A DNA stretch of 31,002 nt from Coemansia sp. RSA 1804 (Eukaryota; Kickxellomycota; Kickxellomycetes; Kickxellales; Kickxellaceae), in the NCBI GenBank assembly GCA_027578815.1, contig JANBTH010000141.1, forward strand, positions 1 to 31,002, written 5' to 3'. Both the position numbers and the translations under genes were made by a program. A model generated the notes under the pieces. The model saw nothing but the letters and a program-made list of their open reading frames with translations. It did no database searches and was not told the DNA's origin. Shown in pieces: positions 18,175-26,733 of this stretch. Every line of letters starts with the position of its first letter. The stretch's first letter is position 1.

Positions 18175-18495
18175 CAACCTTTGCCTACTTATTTGTAGCT
18201 ACTACCGGACTCGGGCTGGATGTTAAAATTTAGCTACTCCATGTCCTTTGGGCGACAGGACGATAGGTCGGATGATAGAGCCCATGAAGGGCAATTGGCG
18301 GTTTATCTTCTTCTCTTTGATTACGATCTCTGTTTATTTCTTAGTCGGATTAGATCCTTCAATAAATCTATTTTATCTCTGCAAGTGTATTTTTTGATTC
18401 CTTCTTTCGATCCACTCTCGCGAACTCTTGTTTTATCTATTTTGTTTTTTTTGTTTATTCCTATTGTTGTCTTGTTCACCACTCACAAATAAGAA
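18175..18495. promoter_or_regulatory. Probable SLX4 promoter and leader
   Basis: 321 bp, increasingly pyrimidine-rich toward the SLX4 start (TTTTATCTATTTTGTTTTTT near 18430), typical of a fungal promoter/5' leader. No other gene was seen. Confidence 0.5.
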
Positions 18496-20506
18496 ATGGA
18501 GAATACCACCGTATACTGCGCAATTTGCAACATGGAAATTACACACTTGGGAACAGACTTGCGCACTTTTCATGTGGAAAACTGTTTTGATGGCGCTAGC
18601 AGTAAGCTGAAGCCAGCGACTGATAAATGCGTATCCCGCCTTAAACCCGAAGACGCAGTGGTACTGGCCCGACTGGCAAGCTGTCCCGTATGCGGCACTG
18701 AGTGGCTGGAGCTATTCTGCGAGCGTGAAATGCACATTGAGGAATGCGCCAAGCAGCACCAGCTTTCAAAAGAGAACTTGCACTCATTGTTAATTCTTTT
18801 CCAAGAGTCTTTAGACAACGGCCAAGGACTTTTCACTGCGAGCACGTCAAGTAGCGAGTATAAATCTAACAGCACTGGCAAGATATCTACCGGAACACCC
18901 GCTAAGCAAAAGAAAATATTGCCACTGCCAAATGCTACATCCTTAAAACGAGCTCGTATATTCGCAAAGGAAAAATCCAAGAGGAACTCAGTTGACAGCC
19001 CAAAGAAAAAAACGATTGACTGCTGGTTTGGCAAGCAGATAGACTCTAGTGCGGAAGGCTCGGAAATATCCAATATTTCAAAAAGAAGGCAGTCGAATAA
19101 CAAGCTTGCGAAATGCTTAGAGTTTGAGATCGAGAGTGATGAAGAGTTCCAAAACACCAAAGTCTGCGTGCCATTGCGGCAGACATGTATCTCCATTCAA
19201 AAAGGGCAAAGCAAACGAAAACAAGAGTTTCTTGACGAGCTGGACAATGACCTCAATGAAGCAAAGGCACTATCTCTATCTCTTGTGCGGATTCCAGACG
19301 CAGAATTGAACACCAGGATTAAGGCAAGAAGTGGGAGTGCAAAGCGACGAGGAATCACAGGGATAAGAACAGAGGACTCGTTGGCAGCGTCAGAGATACT
19401 AGCAAGTACAGAAGCTCAGGATTACATTCGGCAGAGGGCGGCAGCCTTTGCGCACATGGACAACAGTGCTATTCGCGATGATAAAGGCAAGAGTAGCGTG
19501 TACAGTCTGCCACTTGACGCTGAAACGCCTTCCACAGACTTTAACTCATCAAGATCAGGGCTATGGCATTTGGGGGCTCTAAGCGAACCAGCGGACAGAG
19601 AATATTGTACAATATTTGAAAAGTATAAAGTAGGTCATTAGTATACCATATAGACAGGTAGCAGTGTTGGTTGGATGGCGTGTGTTTGTTACAATGTTAC
19701 GCTGTTATTTGCGATATTGCGAATTGATGGTGTCTTTCTTATTTGATTATAACATTAACCATGTCTAGATACCGCACAGTGGTCACTCAAGCATCAACGA
19801 CTGTATCCAGGCGTCTATGGGCTTCATATTGCAAGAAATTGCATTTGAGATCTCAAGAGAGCAGCAACCAACGGACAACGTTGTGAATTCGGTATCAAAA
19901 TATGTGCACCTTCGCAGGGCCTATGTACAGATGTTACATGGACTGCATGTTAGCTTTGAAAAACAGAGACAAATCGAGGGCTGCAGAGAATGGGCCTATA
20001 ATGGTTCTAAATTGGTTGACGAGAATCAAAAAGAAGACAACATTGCAGCCGTTACACTTTCCTCTTCAGAAAGTGAGCAGAATTCGTCCCATTTTGATAT
20101 TCCCGCTTATGATTTAAGCTTAGACAACCCACCTGAATATGCAAAGATGGACCTGGGGCGACTTCGACACATAGCTGAAGGATTCGGACTACGTGTGGAT
20201 ACACCAAAGCGACTTTTGGTGCATCAGTTGCAAAATATCTGGGAAAGGACACACGCAAGCAGCAGAAACCCGCAGAATAAAAGTAGAAGAGAAAAGATGC
20301 AAAGCACAATGGATCCACATATTTTTTCTCGAATACGAGAACTCATTCGAAGCAACAGAAACCTGTACGAGAGGATTCTGTGCTATCAGGTTTTAAACTT
20401 TAATGTTGTATATCAAGAAATTAGCGAGCATATACATTGCCAGAGATATATGCTTAAAAGGTATTTTGATTCAGAGGGGATTGTTTATTCGTCTTTTTAC
20501 GATTGA
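18496..20506 (+). CDS. SLX4: Structure-specific endonuclease scaffold SLX4, two exons
   Basis: Exons are 18496-19629 and 19769-20506 across a 139-bp intron (GTAGGT...CTAG, branch-like TTAAC), phase 0, giving 623 residues. SLX4 activates the SLX1 nuclease and scaffolds repair of branched DNA. At the N-terminus are two UBZ4-type ubiquitin-binding fingers: C8-x2-C11-x14-H26-x3-C30 and C63-x2-C66-x13-H80-x3-C84. The middle is disordered and Ser/Lys-rich, with an NLS-like SPKKKTIDCWF. Exon 2 encodes a SAP-like helix pair (MDLGRLRHIAEGFGLRVDTP, KRLLVHQLQNIW). It ends with the SLX1-binding C-terminal domain (LIRSNRNLYERILCYQVLNF, then LKRYFDSEGIVYSS). Tandem UBZ4 fingers are known in animal SLX4 (FANCP) but absent from budding-yeast Slx4. 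The exon join is supported by phase and by continuity of the family pattern. Confidence 0.88.
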
Positions 20507-20778
20507 AGCAACGTTTTTGAATAATAAAAAGAATATATTTATCTCATACGGCAAACGTTGGTTGTGATAATTAAAAGTGCTGATATTTGGCTTTAAGAAT
20601 GTGCATTCAAAGTGTGCCACACACTAATCGTTATTTAGCTGTCATGTCTTTATTTAAGAAAGCATATAAATTGGAACAGGATCTTTTGGAATTCAGGAAT
20701 TGATTTTTCTCTCTCTGCTACCACCACAGATTTTCGAAATAACTTGTTTTCATTCCCACGTTAAATATTTTTGTATAA

Positions 20779-21057
20779 ATGATGGTTGTGTGTAGAGCCG
20801 AGGGCACGGTTTTGAAGGCGATGGCGGCTTTAGCATTGGGATATCTAGCTCTAGGATCCAGCACAGTGCTCGGCAGAGCAGTGTCCAAAAAGGGCATGGT
20901 GGATATGGGGGCATCTGGAGTTGTTACGCAGACAATTGTCTCAGATGTTGATGCGAATCTGTCGCGCTTTATCCCAGATATGATTATGGAGGCACAGCAA
21001 GCAGAGAATGCGGCAGCAACACCAGCGTTCAAAAAAGAGGCGTGGGTTCTGGGCTGA
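20779..21057 (+). CDS. Small orphan protein with one hydrophobic segment
   Basis: 92 residues (MMVVCRAEGTVLKAMAALAL...). Residues about 12-32 are hydrophobic and Ala/Leu/Gly-rich, followed by a basic RAVSKKG and a more polar, amphipathic half (VVTQTIVSDVDANLSRFIPD). It could be a small membrane or organelle protein; no family is recognised. A 135-codon frame overlaps on the opposite strand (20718-21125), but the plus frame has the better start context and placement. Its codon use resembles the neighbouring genes. Confidence 0.45.
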   Translation: MMVVCRAEGTVLKAMAALALGYLALGSSTVLGRAVSKKGMVDMGASGVVTQTIVSDVDANLSRFIPDMIMEAQQAENAAATPAFKKEAWVLG

Positions 21058-21313
21058 TAGCGACCACAAAATATAGTTACATTTTTAGGCCAAGACAAGG
21101 GTGGGGGGGAAATCAAGCAAAACATCGGTGGTGCGAGAAAATGTTTTCAACGGGAATGCTTATTTGTTGAATGGCGCATGGACAGCGGGCCAGATCATTT
21201 AGGATTTCAGTAACACTGCCATAGTGCGAAGTAAAAAAGTTTAAATAAAAAATAGTATAAAATAAACGTGCCATTCGCCAGATGGTAGCAGAGTCGTCGA
21301 TTCGCTTATGGAA

Positions 21314-21333
21314 GAAGAGCTCCACAGCTCTTC
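21314..21333. repeat. Perfect 8-bp hairpin followed by an A run
   Basis: GAAGAGCT-CCAC-AGCTCTTC is a perfect inverted repeat with a 4-nt loop, followed directly by eight A residues (T8 upstream on the minus strand). Its role is unknown. Confidence 0.6.
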
Positions 21334-21430
21334 AAAAAAAAGCATAGAGCAAACGCATTGGCTTTGTGGATGTAAACTCACCAAATGACAAATCAATTTC
21401 AACTGAATAGGTTAGGTCGCAACAAGCTGG

Positions 21431-21476
21431 CAGCGTCACCAAATGCGGGGTCATGTGCCCGCATTTTGTGCGCTGG
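21431..21476. repeat. Long imperfect hairpin upstream of NBR1
   Basis: A 9-bp perfect stem (AAATGCGGG/CCCGCATTT, 21441-21449 with 21458-21466) around an 8-nt loop extends outward through CAC/GTG and CAGCG/CGCTG. This gives 17 paired bases with one mismatch and one bulge. It lies about 450 bp upstream of the NBR1 start and could be a structured leader element, a small RNA or a protein-binding palindrome. Confidence 0.6.
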
Positions 21477-21930
21477 CTTATGATGGTGAGAGAAGCTTGG
21501 CATCATTCTTTCTCTCTCTCTTTCTTTTTCTTTTCACTTTTCGTTTTCTTTCTTCTCCTTGTGAAACTATACTGTAGCCGGAAATACCAACTTTTTCACA
21601 ACCTTCTTTTCGGATCTTCTTGTTTTCATATCCAAGTCAGAACCTCTTTTCAAGCTATAAAGCGTAAATATAACACAGTGTGTGTTTTCCGTTGTGAGTC
21701 GCTCTTTCTACATCATCTGCTGTTGGAGGCAGGGTCGTGTCGTGTATCACGCATAGTATATAACCACTCTAAGACGACGCAGAGGGCCTGGGCATACAGG
21801 GGACACATCATCATCTCTTATTAGCACTTTTACTTGAGTAAAGCGGTCATTTTTCTTCCACATTTTGTATCAGGCCTTCTAAGCTACGACTACCAGTTAG
21901 GCCGACAGTATTATTTAGCAACATTCAACA

Positions 21931-24762
21931 ATGTCATTTGGACCAGCACAGCTCAACTCGGCAGTATCGCTGCTTGACGAGAAGATAGCAGAGCTGGAAA
22001 CAGCGATAGCGGCGGCGTCGAATGAGGCGCAGGCGCGGATATCGCGGGACCTGAAGCGCGCGTGGGAGGGCGTGTACAACGCGCTGAGCTTCTCGCCAAG
22101 ACCAGCAGCGCAGAGGGCGTGGTCTTACTCTGAGTGGGCGGCCAACAGCAGCCCACGGTTCCCGCCGGGCGCCAACGTTCCGCTGGAGCCGCACGAGGCT
22201 GGCGGGTTGAACATGCAGGACTTTGCGGGAAGTGCAACATGCGACCGATGCAAGCAGAGCGTGTCGGATGTGCTATGGGTGTGCGTGTCGTGCGGCGGAC
22301 GGCACCGAGTGTGCAACAGCTGCAAGGCAGCAGGATGCGAGTGCCCGGGCGCAACGTCACAGCCGCAGTCGCCCTCGCACAAGCACCGGCTTGTTGCGTG
22401 GCCTGTGCACCGCAGAACAATTAGGGACGACCAGTGCGTCATGTGCGACGGCTGCAGCAAGGTGGTCGTGGGTGTCAGGTGGGTGTGCGGCGACTGCGAG
22501 TCATACGACCTATGCGCCGAGTGCGCCAAAAGCGCAGCGCACACACACCCGCACGCACTGAGACCAGTCTACACCAGCGAGACCGCCAAGCACCCGCTGA
22601 GCGCGGTCCGCTACTCGTGCAACCACTGCAGCAGCAGCATGGCCCCGCCAGTGTTTGGGTGCCTCGAGTGCCGCGACTTCCATGTGTGTCTCAAGTGCAC
22701 CGTTCTGGGAAAGATGTGCGCCGACCACGACTACGCGGCCATCAACGTGGATCCGTCGCTTGCGGCTGCGGACAAGGACAAGAACAACGTGCAGCCAGTT
22801 GGCAACAATGCAGCACAAGCAGCTAGCAATAACGGACCGCAGCCAGCCGGCCAGCCCAGACCACGAGCTGTGAGCAAGCGCGGAAAGCATCAATCTGTAG
22901 CGAAAAATGTGTGCAACGAGTGCAAGAAGGCGGTAGGCGGTATCAGACATCGCTGCACGCGCTGCGCCGACTACGACATGTGCGACAGCTGCTACCGCAA
23001 CGTGGGAGCGTTGCATCCCGGCCACGGCTTCGTGCATTTTGGTGCGCGCGGAGCCTCTGTTGGATTTAGGCCCTACGGCGGGCGGCAGATCTGCAGAATG
23101 GCCCTGCCGCCCATGGATGCCTCGTCGCCTACCAGGCCACCGCCGCCGTTCCCCCTCCACGCCTCGGCCATACCACCCGCCGCGCTGCCGCCTGCCGTGC
23201 TACCGCCTCCCGTGCTGTCGCCACCTGGCTGCTCGATGCCGCCATCGCAGCAGCAGCAGCAGCAGCAGCAGCAGCTACGCCGTGCTGCTCCCGTTCATAC
23301 CGGCGTTTTCTGCGACTCCTGCAACAAGCCAGTTGTTGGCGTCAGGTTTAAGTGCGGCAACTGCGTCGACTACGACCTGTGCGAAAATTGCGAGCCCATC
23401 GCCGCCCACGACGCCGATCATCTGCTGGTCAAGATTCCTGTGCCAAGGGCCGCACCCAACAACAAGCCGATGCTTGCCATGGTCTATCCTCCGATTTGCC
23501 AGCCTGTGCGCTCGCCGAGCCGTCCAACATCCGTGACCAGAACCGCTGAGAGAGGCGACACTGTTATGCAGACCTCAAAGTACGTGGCTGTGTTTGTCGA
23601 GGATGTCACCGTCCCAGACGGCACAGTCGTGGGCGGCGGCGAGATGTTTGTCAAGATCTGGAGCGTTGCCAACGTCGGCAACACCGAGTGGCCCGCCGGC
23701 ACCATGCTTGTGCACATTGGCGGCGCGCCGTTCATCCAGGGCAGCAGAAAGTCCGTGCCCGTCGTCGTGGGAAAGCGCTACGAGCAAGTTGGCATTGCCG
23801 TCGATCTGGTTGCGCCCTCGGCGCCCGGCGTGCACAAGAGCAGGTGGCGCTTGATGACTCCAAACGGCTACTACTTTGGTTCTGAGCTGTGGTGCTCCGT
23901 CGTTGTCGAGTCTCCCAGCGCTCCTGCCGCATCCACCTGTCTGTCGCCGCCGCCCACAGGCCTTGGCATCGCCCGCTCCCCAGAGGTGTCTATGCCTGCG
24001 CCAGAAGTGTCTATTCCTGTTCCGGAGGCCACCAACCCTGTCCCAGAGGCACCTTTGTCTGCTCCAGAGGCTGTCGCACGTGCTTCAGAAGCATCCTCGC
24101 TTGTGCCAGAAGCACCCTCGCCTGTGCCAGAGGTGTCCACGCCTGCTGTTGACAATGTCTCAGATGTCTTCTCCAAGATCAGTGCCGATCTGATGGTTGA
24201 GATCCGTCGCTTGGAGCTCTCCATCAAGGATCTGCAGCTGCGCCAGGACAGACTCGACTCCGCATCGGTTTCCGCCGGCGTTCCCTCTGAGATCCAGACC
24301 AGCCCGCATCCCCATGCCTCGATTGCTCTTCCCAGCAGCGCATCCAGTGCCAACGCCAATGCCAGTGCCAGCGCCAATGCCAGTGCCGACACAAGCATTG
24401 CCGCTGCTGGCCAGCACTATTCGGAGATCGACCTCCTCACCTCATCCCCTCTGAACGGGCAGCGTGTGGACGCCAGTTATCCACCCTCCGATGCGCGCCC
24501 AGAATCCCCCAGCATGCGTGAGTTCTACTCGTCTGCCGCGCGTCTGGAGCTGCTCCTAAGCTCCTCCCGTGATGCCACCGCTTCTTCAGCGTCGCTCTCC
24601 TCGCACAAAACTTCCTCGGCTTTTAATCTCGACAACGTCACCTTGTCGCACTCGTCCACCCGCCGCTCCAGCTCCTCCGGCTCTGACGACGCCAACGAGT
24701 TTGAGTTTGTGAACGACTTTGCGTCCACCAACAGCGGCAAAGCGTCGCCAAAGAACATTTGA
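21931..24762 (+). CDS. NBR1: NBR1-type selective autophagy receptor with five ZZ-like fingers
   Basis: An intronless, GC-rich 943-residue protein. A short coiled coil (about 5-50) precedes five CxxC-type ZZ or ZZ-like fingers: 104-155 (degenerate), 172-212 (CDGC...YDLCAEC...HTHPH), 230-268 (degenerate), 328-370 (CNEC...YDMCDSC...HPGH) and 461-500 (CDSC...YDLCENC). An NBR1-type FW (four-tryptophan) beta-sandwich domain follows at about 550-660 (VKIWSVANVGNTEWPAG, then VHKSRWRLMTPNGYYFGSELW). Beyond this lies a disordered tail with a degenerate Pro-Glu-Val/Ala repeat (about 684-740), a helix (DLMVEIRRLELSIKDLQLRQ) and an Ala/Ser/Asn repeat. Near the C-terminus, ANEFEFVNDF offers a candidate Atg8-interacting motif (FEFV, 924-927) with acidic flanks. 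No PB1 or UBA domain is seen. NBR1 proteins deliver cargo to autophagosomes or, in fission yeast, to vacuoles through ESCRT-dependent transport. Confidence 0.92.
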   Translation: MSFGPAQLNSAVSLLDEKIAELETAIAAASNEAQARISRDLKRAWEGVYNALSFSPRPAAQRAWSYSEWAANSSPRFPPGANVPLEPHEAGGLNMQDFAGSATCDRCKQSVSDVLWVCVSCGGRHRVCNSCKAAGCECPGATSQPQSPSHKHRLVAWPVHRRTIRDDQCVMCDGCSKVVVGVRWVCGDCESYDLCAECAKSAAHTHPHALRPVYTSETAKHPLSAVRYSCNHCSSSMAPPVFGCLECRDFHVCLKCTVLGKMCADHDYAAINVDPSLAAADKDKNNVQPVGNNAAQAASNNGPQPAGQPRPRAVSKRGKHQSVAKNVCNECKKAVGGIRHRCTRCADYDMCDSCYRNVGALHPGHGFVHFGARGASVGFRPYGGRQICRMALPPMDASSPTRPPPPFPLHASAIPPAALPPAVLPPPVLSPPGCSMPPSQQQQQQQQQLRRAAPVHTGVFCDSCNKPVVGVRFKCGNCVDYDLCENCEPIAAHDADHLLVKIPVPRAAPNNKPMLAMVYPPICQPVRSPSRPTSVTRTAERGDTVMQTSKYVAVFVEDVTVPDGTVVGGGEMFVKIWSVANVGNTEWPAGTMLVHIGGAPFIQGSRKSVPVVVGKRYEQVGIAVDLVAPSAPGVHKSRWRLMTPNGYYFGSELWCSVVVESPSAPAASTCLSPPPTGLGIARSPEVSMPAPEVSIPVPEATNPVPEAPLSAPEAVARASEASSLVPEAPSPVPEVSTPAVDNVSDVFSKISADLMVEIRRLELSIKDLQLRQDRLDSASVSAGVPSEIQTSPHPHASIALPSSASSANANASASANASADTSIAAAGQHYSEIDLLTSSPLNGQRVDASYPPSDARPESPSMREFYSSAARLELLLSSSRDATASSASLSSHKTSSAFNLDNVTLSHSSTRRSSSSGSDDANEFEFVNDFASTNSGKASPKNI
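23248..23274 (+). repeat. CAG trinucleotide tract in NBR1
   Basis: Nine uninterrupted CAG codons encode nine glutamines in the linker between ZZ4 and ZZ5. Pure trinucleotide repeats are prone to length change. Confidence 0.95.
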
Positions 24763-24872
24763 TTTTTTTTTGCTTTTATCCAGTGTCTGACCTTTTGTGT
24801 GTTTTCTTTCTTTCTTTTGGCGGTGCATGTCTGTCAACATTTGTTTTTTTTGCCAAGCCTGTTTTTTATTAG

Positions 24873-24987
24873 ATGATCGTGATCATTATTATAATTGATT
24901 ATTTATATCGAGCATATTACCTGTCCATGGACAGGTAATATAGCGAGAGACGTGTGATCCAACATGGATCCACACTTCTCTCTTTTT
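24873..24987. repeat. Cluster of three inverted repeats including a 28-bp perfect palindrome
   Basis: In order: ATGATC-GT-GATCAT (24873-24886); a 28-bp perfect palindrome (24914-24941) centred on CCATGG with half-site ATATTACCTGTCCA; and, 3 bp later, an imperfect 38-nt hairpin (24945-24982). That hairpin pairs GAGAGA/TCTCTC, GTGTG/CACAC and ATCCA/TGGAT around a 3-nt loop and is followed immediately by TTTTT. The last hairpin plus T5 has the look of a Pol III-terminated small RNA or the end of a mobile element. It lies 3' of NBR1 and 5' of the Fanzor remnant. Confidence 0.7.
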
Positions 24988-25556
24988 ATACCTACCCGCC
25001 CAACCCACTGAACCCTTTCTCTCTCAAAAACTCTCGAAAAATTACAAAACTCCAAAAGCACAAAAACACTATTTTGATCCTTTTCTTTAGTTTCTTTCTA
25101 TTAGTTTTTCTTCTCTCTTAGTTCTCTCATAGTTTTTCCTCCTCTTTTTTATTTGTTAGTAGCCGTAGTTGCCTTACAAACAGCATAAAATAAAAGACGA
25201 CGTCTAAACGCATACAATCTCTTATAATGCAATATGGTGAACATGCAAAGTCCTCTCTAACCCTCTTAATCCAATAAAGCATAGGATTCTCCAGCCCGCC
25301 CACGCTTAAAGCTTCATCTGCGAAAGCATAATTTATTGTCGGCTAATCATTATTCACTGGAAACATGCTGTTTGGATGGAAACGTTGGCCTTGCCACCAT
25401 TATTATTATTTTTATCACCAGTAAATAATAAAAACTATTTTAATGTGTATAAAGCGTTTACTTTAGTATTGAAAGATGCCGAATGCTATAGCATAGCGAT
25501 TACACATTAATAACAGTTGTTTTTAAATAATAATGTATTCAAACAATAAAAAATAA
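24988..25556. other. Pyrimidine-rich then AT-rich region without a gene
   Basis: 24988-25160 is TC-rich with A-rich patches, like a fungal promoter and leader, yet no start codon with a long frame follows. 25160-25556 is AT-rich. It may be the remains of a promoter that lost its gene, or flank of the Fanzor-bearing element. Confidence 0.5.
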
Positions 25557-26376
25557 GCCAAACGTGTATCAGGTTATGTGCGCCAGACACAGAACGAGGA
25601 GCGCCAACTTCAGCTGTTGCGAGATACACGTGACCCAATCCAGAGGGACAGCGTATGATTCGCCACCGTCGCCAGCAGCAGCGCCAGAGACGCAGACAGA
25701 GACGCCAGGCTGAGCGTGTTGCTTACAGAACTGAGAGTAAGGAGAATCCACCGCAGCAGCCGCTACATGGCAAGTTGCAACAATCGGCATTTATTAACGC
25801 AAAGCGTATGTGGTTAAATCTAGCTAAAAATCTAAGAAAAAATTCGGCATGAATCCTACGCTAGTGCTTGGCGACTGGTCTGCTAGGAATGCTCGCTGGC
25901 ATGCGCCGATTCCTGGTGTTGGCATGAGACATATGCTTGTGAAGCTTGGTTTCCGTCTCATTCACATTGACGAGTATCTCACTTCAACGATGTGTCCGTA
26001 CTGCGAAACGGGTATGCTGAAGAAGTTTCTTAAAGTGGGTAATCCGCGGCCGCACCGTCGAGGTGCGACGCCAGTGATTATGAGCCATGCTGTCCTGCGT
26101 TGCGAAAACGTTACTTGTATTGGACGCGTGGCTGACAGACAGTCTGATTTGATGCATCCGCGCTGTTTGAATCGCGACCTAGCACCAGCAATGAACTTTC
26201 GGCACATTGCAAACGGTCTCCAGCAAAACGGCGCAGTTCCTGAGCGCTTCCAACGCAGCAATCGTGTCAGGGATAATGCAGCTGTGCCAGATAATGGCGA
26301 GGTGCCTGCTGATGGCCCCCTGCCCAGCGTCGACGCACAGACTGGTCATCAACTGTCATTAAGCCGCAGTCTTTAA
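25557..26376 (+). pseudogene. Fanzor (eukaryotic TnpB-like) nuclease remnant, frameshifted and N-terminally truncated
   Basis: Three consecutive open segments in three frames make up one protein remnant: 25557-25655 (GYVRQTQNEERQLQLLRDTR), 25655-25852 (ending AFINAKRMWLNLAKNLRK) and about 25840-26376. Positions below are from the ATG at 25849. The last segment has the Fanzor/TnpB C-terminal core: FG-MNPTLVLGDWS at the RuvC-II region, GVGMRHMLVKLGF, then IDEYLTSTMCPYC with E42 in the 'alternative glutamate' position described for Fanzors. A zinc ribbon (C49, C52, C85, C90) and CLNRDLAPAMNFRHI with RuvC-III D110 follow, then the usual ending VPERFQR. The second shift fits loss of one A in the A6 run at 25837-25842. 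The first shift lies between about 25640 and 25750. The RuvC-I aspartate and the RNA-binding N-terminal half are absent, so this copy should be inactive. Fanzors are RNA-guided DNA nucleases carried by transposons. Confidence 0.85.
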
Positions 26377-26733
26377 CGATTCTGCGACAGAATACACCCC
26401 CTATTAGGGACAGGGACGACAATATATCTCACAAGGTAGGTGAAGTGGTTGTTGTGTATTTGTAGATTGCGTGTGAGAATGTGAAATATGCTATTGACTA
26501 TTGTTCTATTGTGTATACTAACATTTGTTTGTTTTTTCTGCTTCTTTCATGTATACAAACAATAATCGCGTGCTTTCCATCTGCTCTCTCCCATATTGGT
26601 CGTCGCCGTATGTTTCCCCGAGTAAACAAAGGGTAGAGTTGGGATTATCTGTATGTCATAGGATTTGCTGGAATGTAAAGGTAACAGCATACGAAGCCCA
26701 CCACGAATACAAAATAAAAAAAAGCATTCTTCC
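26377..26733. other. Fanzor 3' flank with two small hairpins, then intergenic
   Basis: Directly after the Fanzor stop lie ATTCTG-CGA-CAGAAT (26379-26393) and the compact palindrome CCCTA-T-TAGGG (26399-26409). In TnpB and Fanzor elements the guide (omega) RNA scaffold overlaps or follows the 3' end of the ORF, so these could be scaffold remnants. The rest, to the next gene's stop, shows no coding signal. Confidence 0.4.

Larger units (their letters stand above)
21058..21930. promoter_or_regulatory. Intergenic region and NBR1 promoter/leader
   Basis: 873 bp without a convincing coding frame. Two strong hairpins are listed separately (21314-21333 and 21431-21476). A TC-rich block (CTTTCTCTCTCTCTTTCTTT, about 21509-21528) and T-rich tracts precede the NBR1 start. 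A plus-strand open frame at 21453-21824 is low-complexity pyrimidine-driven sequence and is not called. Confidence 0.5.

Noticed and set aside
21453..21824. 123-codon plus-strand frame upstream of NBR1
   Set aside because: Driven by TC-rich promoter sequence (runs of Phe, Leu, Ser); no homology pattern.
22510..23160. Several long frames on both strands inside NBR1
   Set aside because: High GC content removes stop codons in all frames; only the 943-residue frame has domains.
26399..26409. Telomere-like TTAGGG in CCCTATTAGGG
   Set aside because: A single unit forming a small palindrome; no tandem telomeric array.
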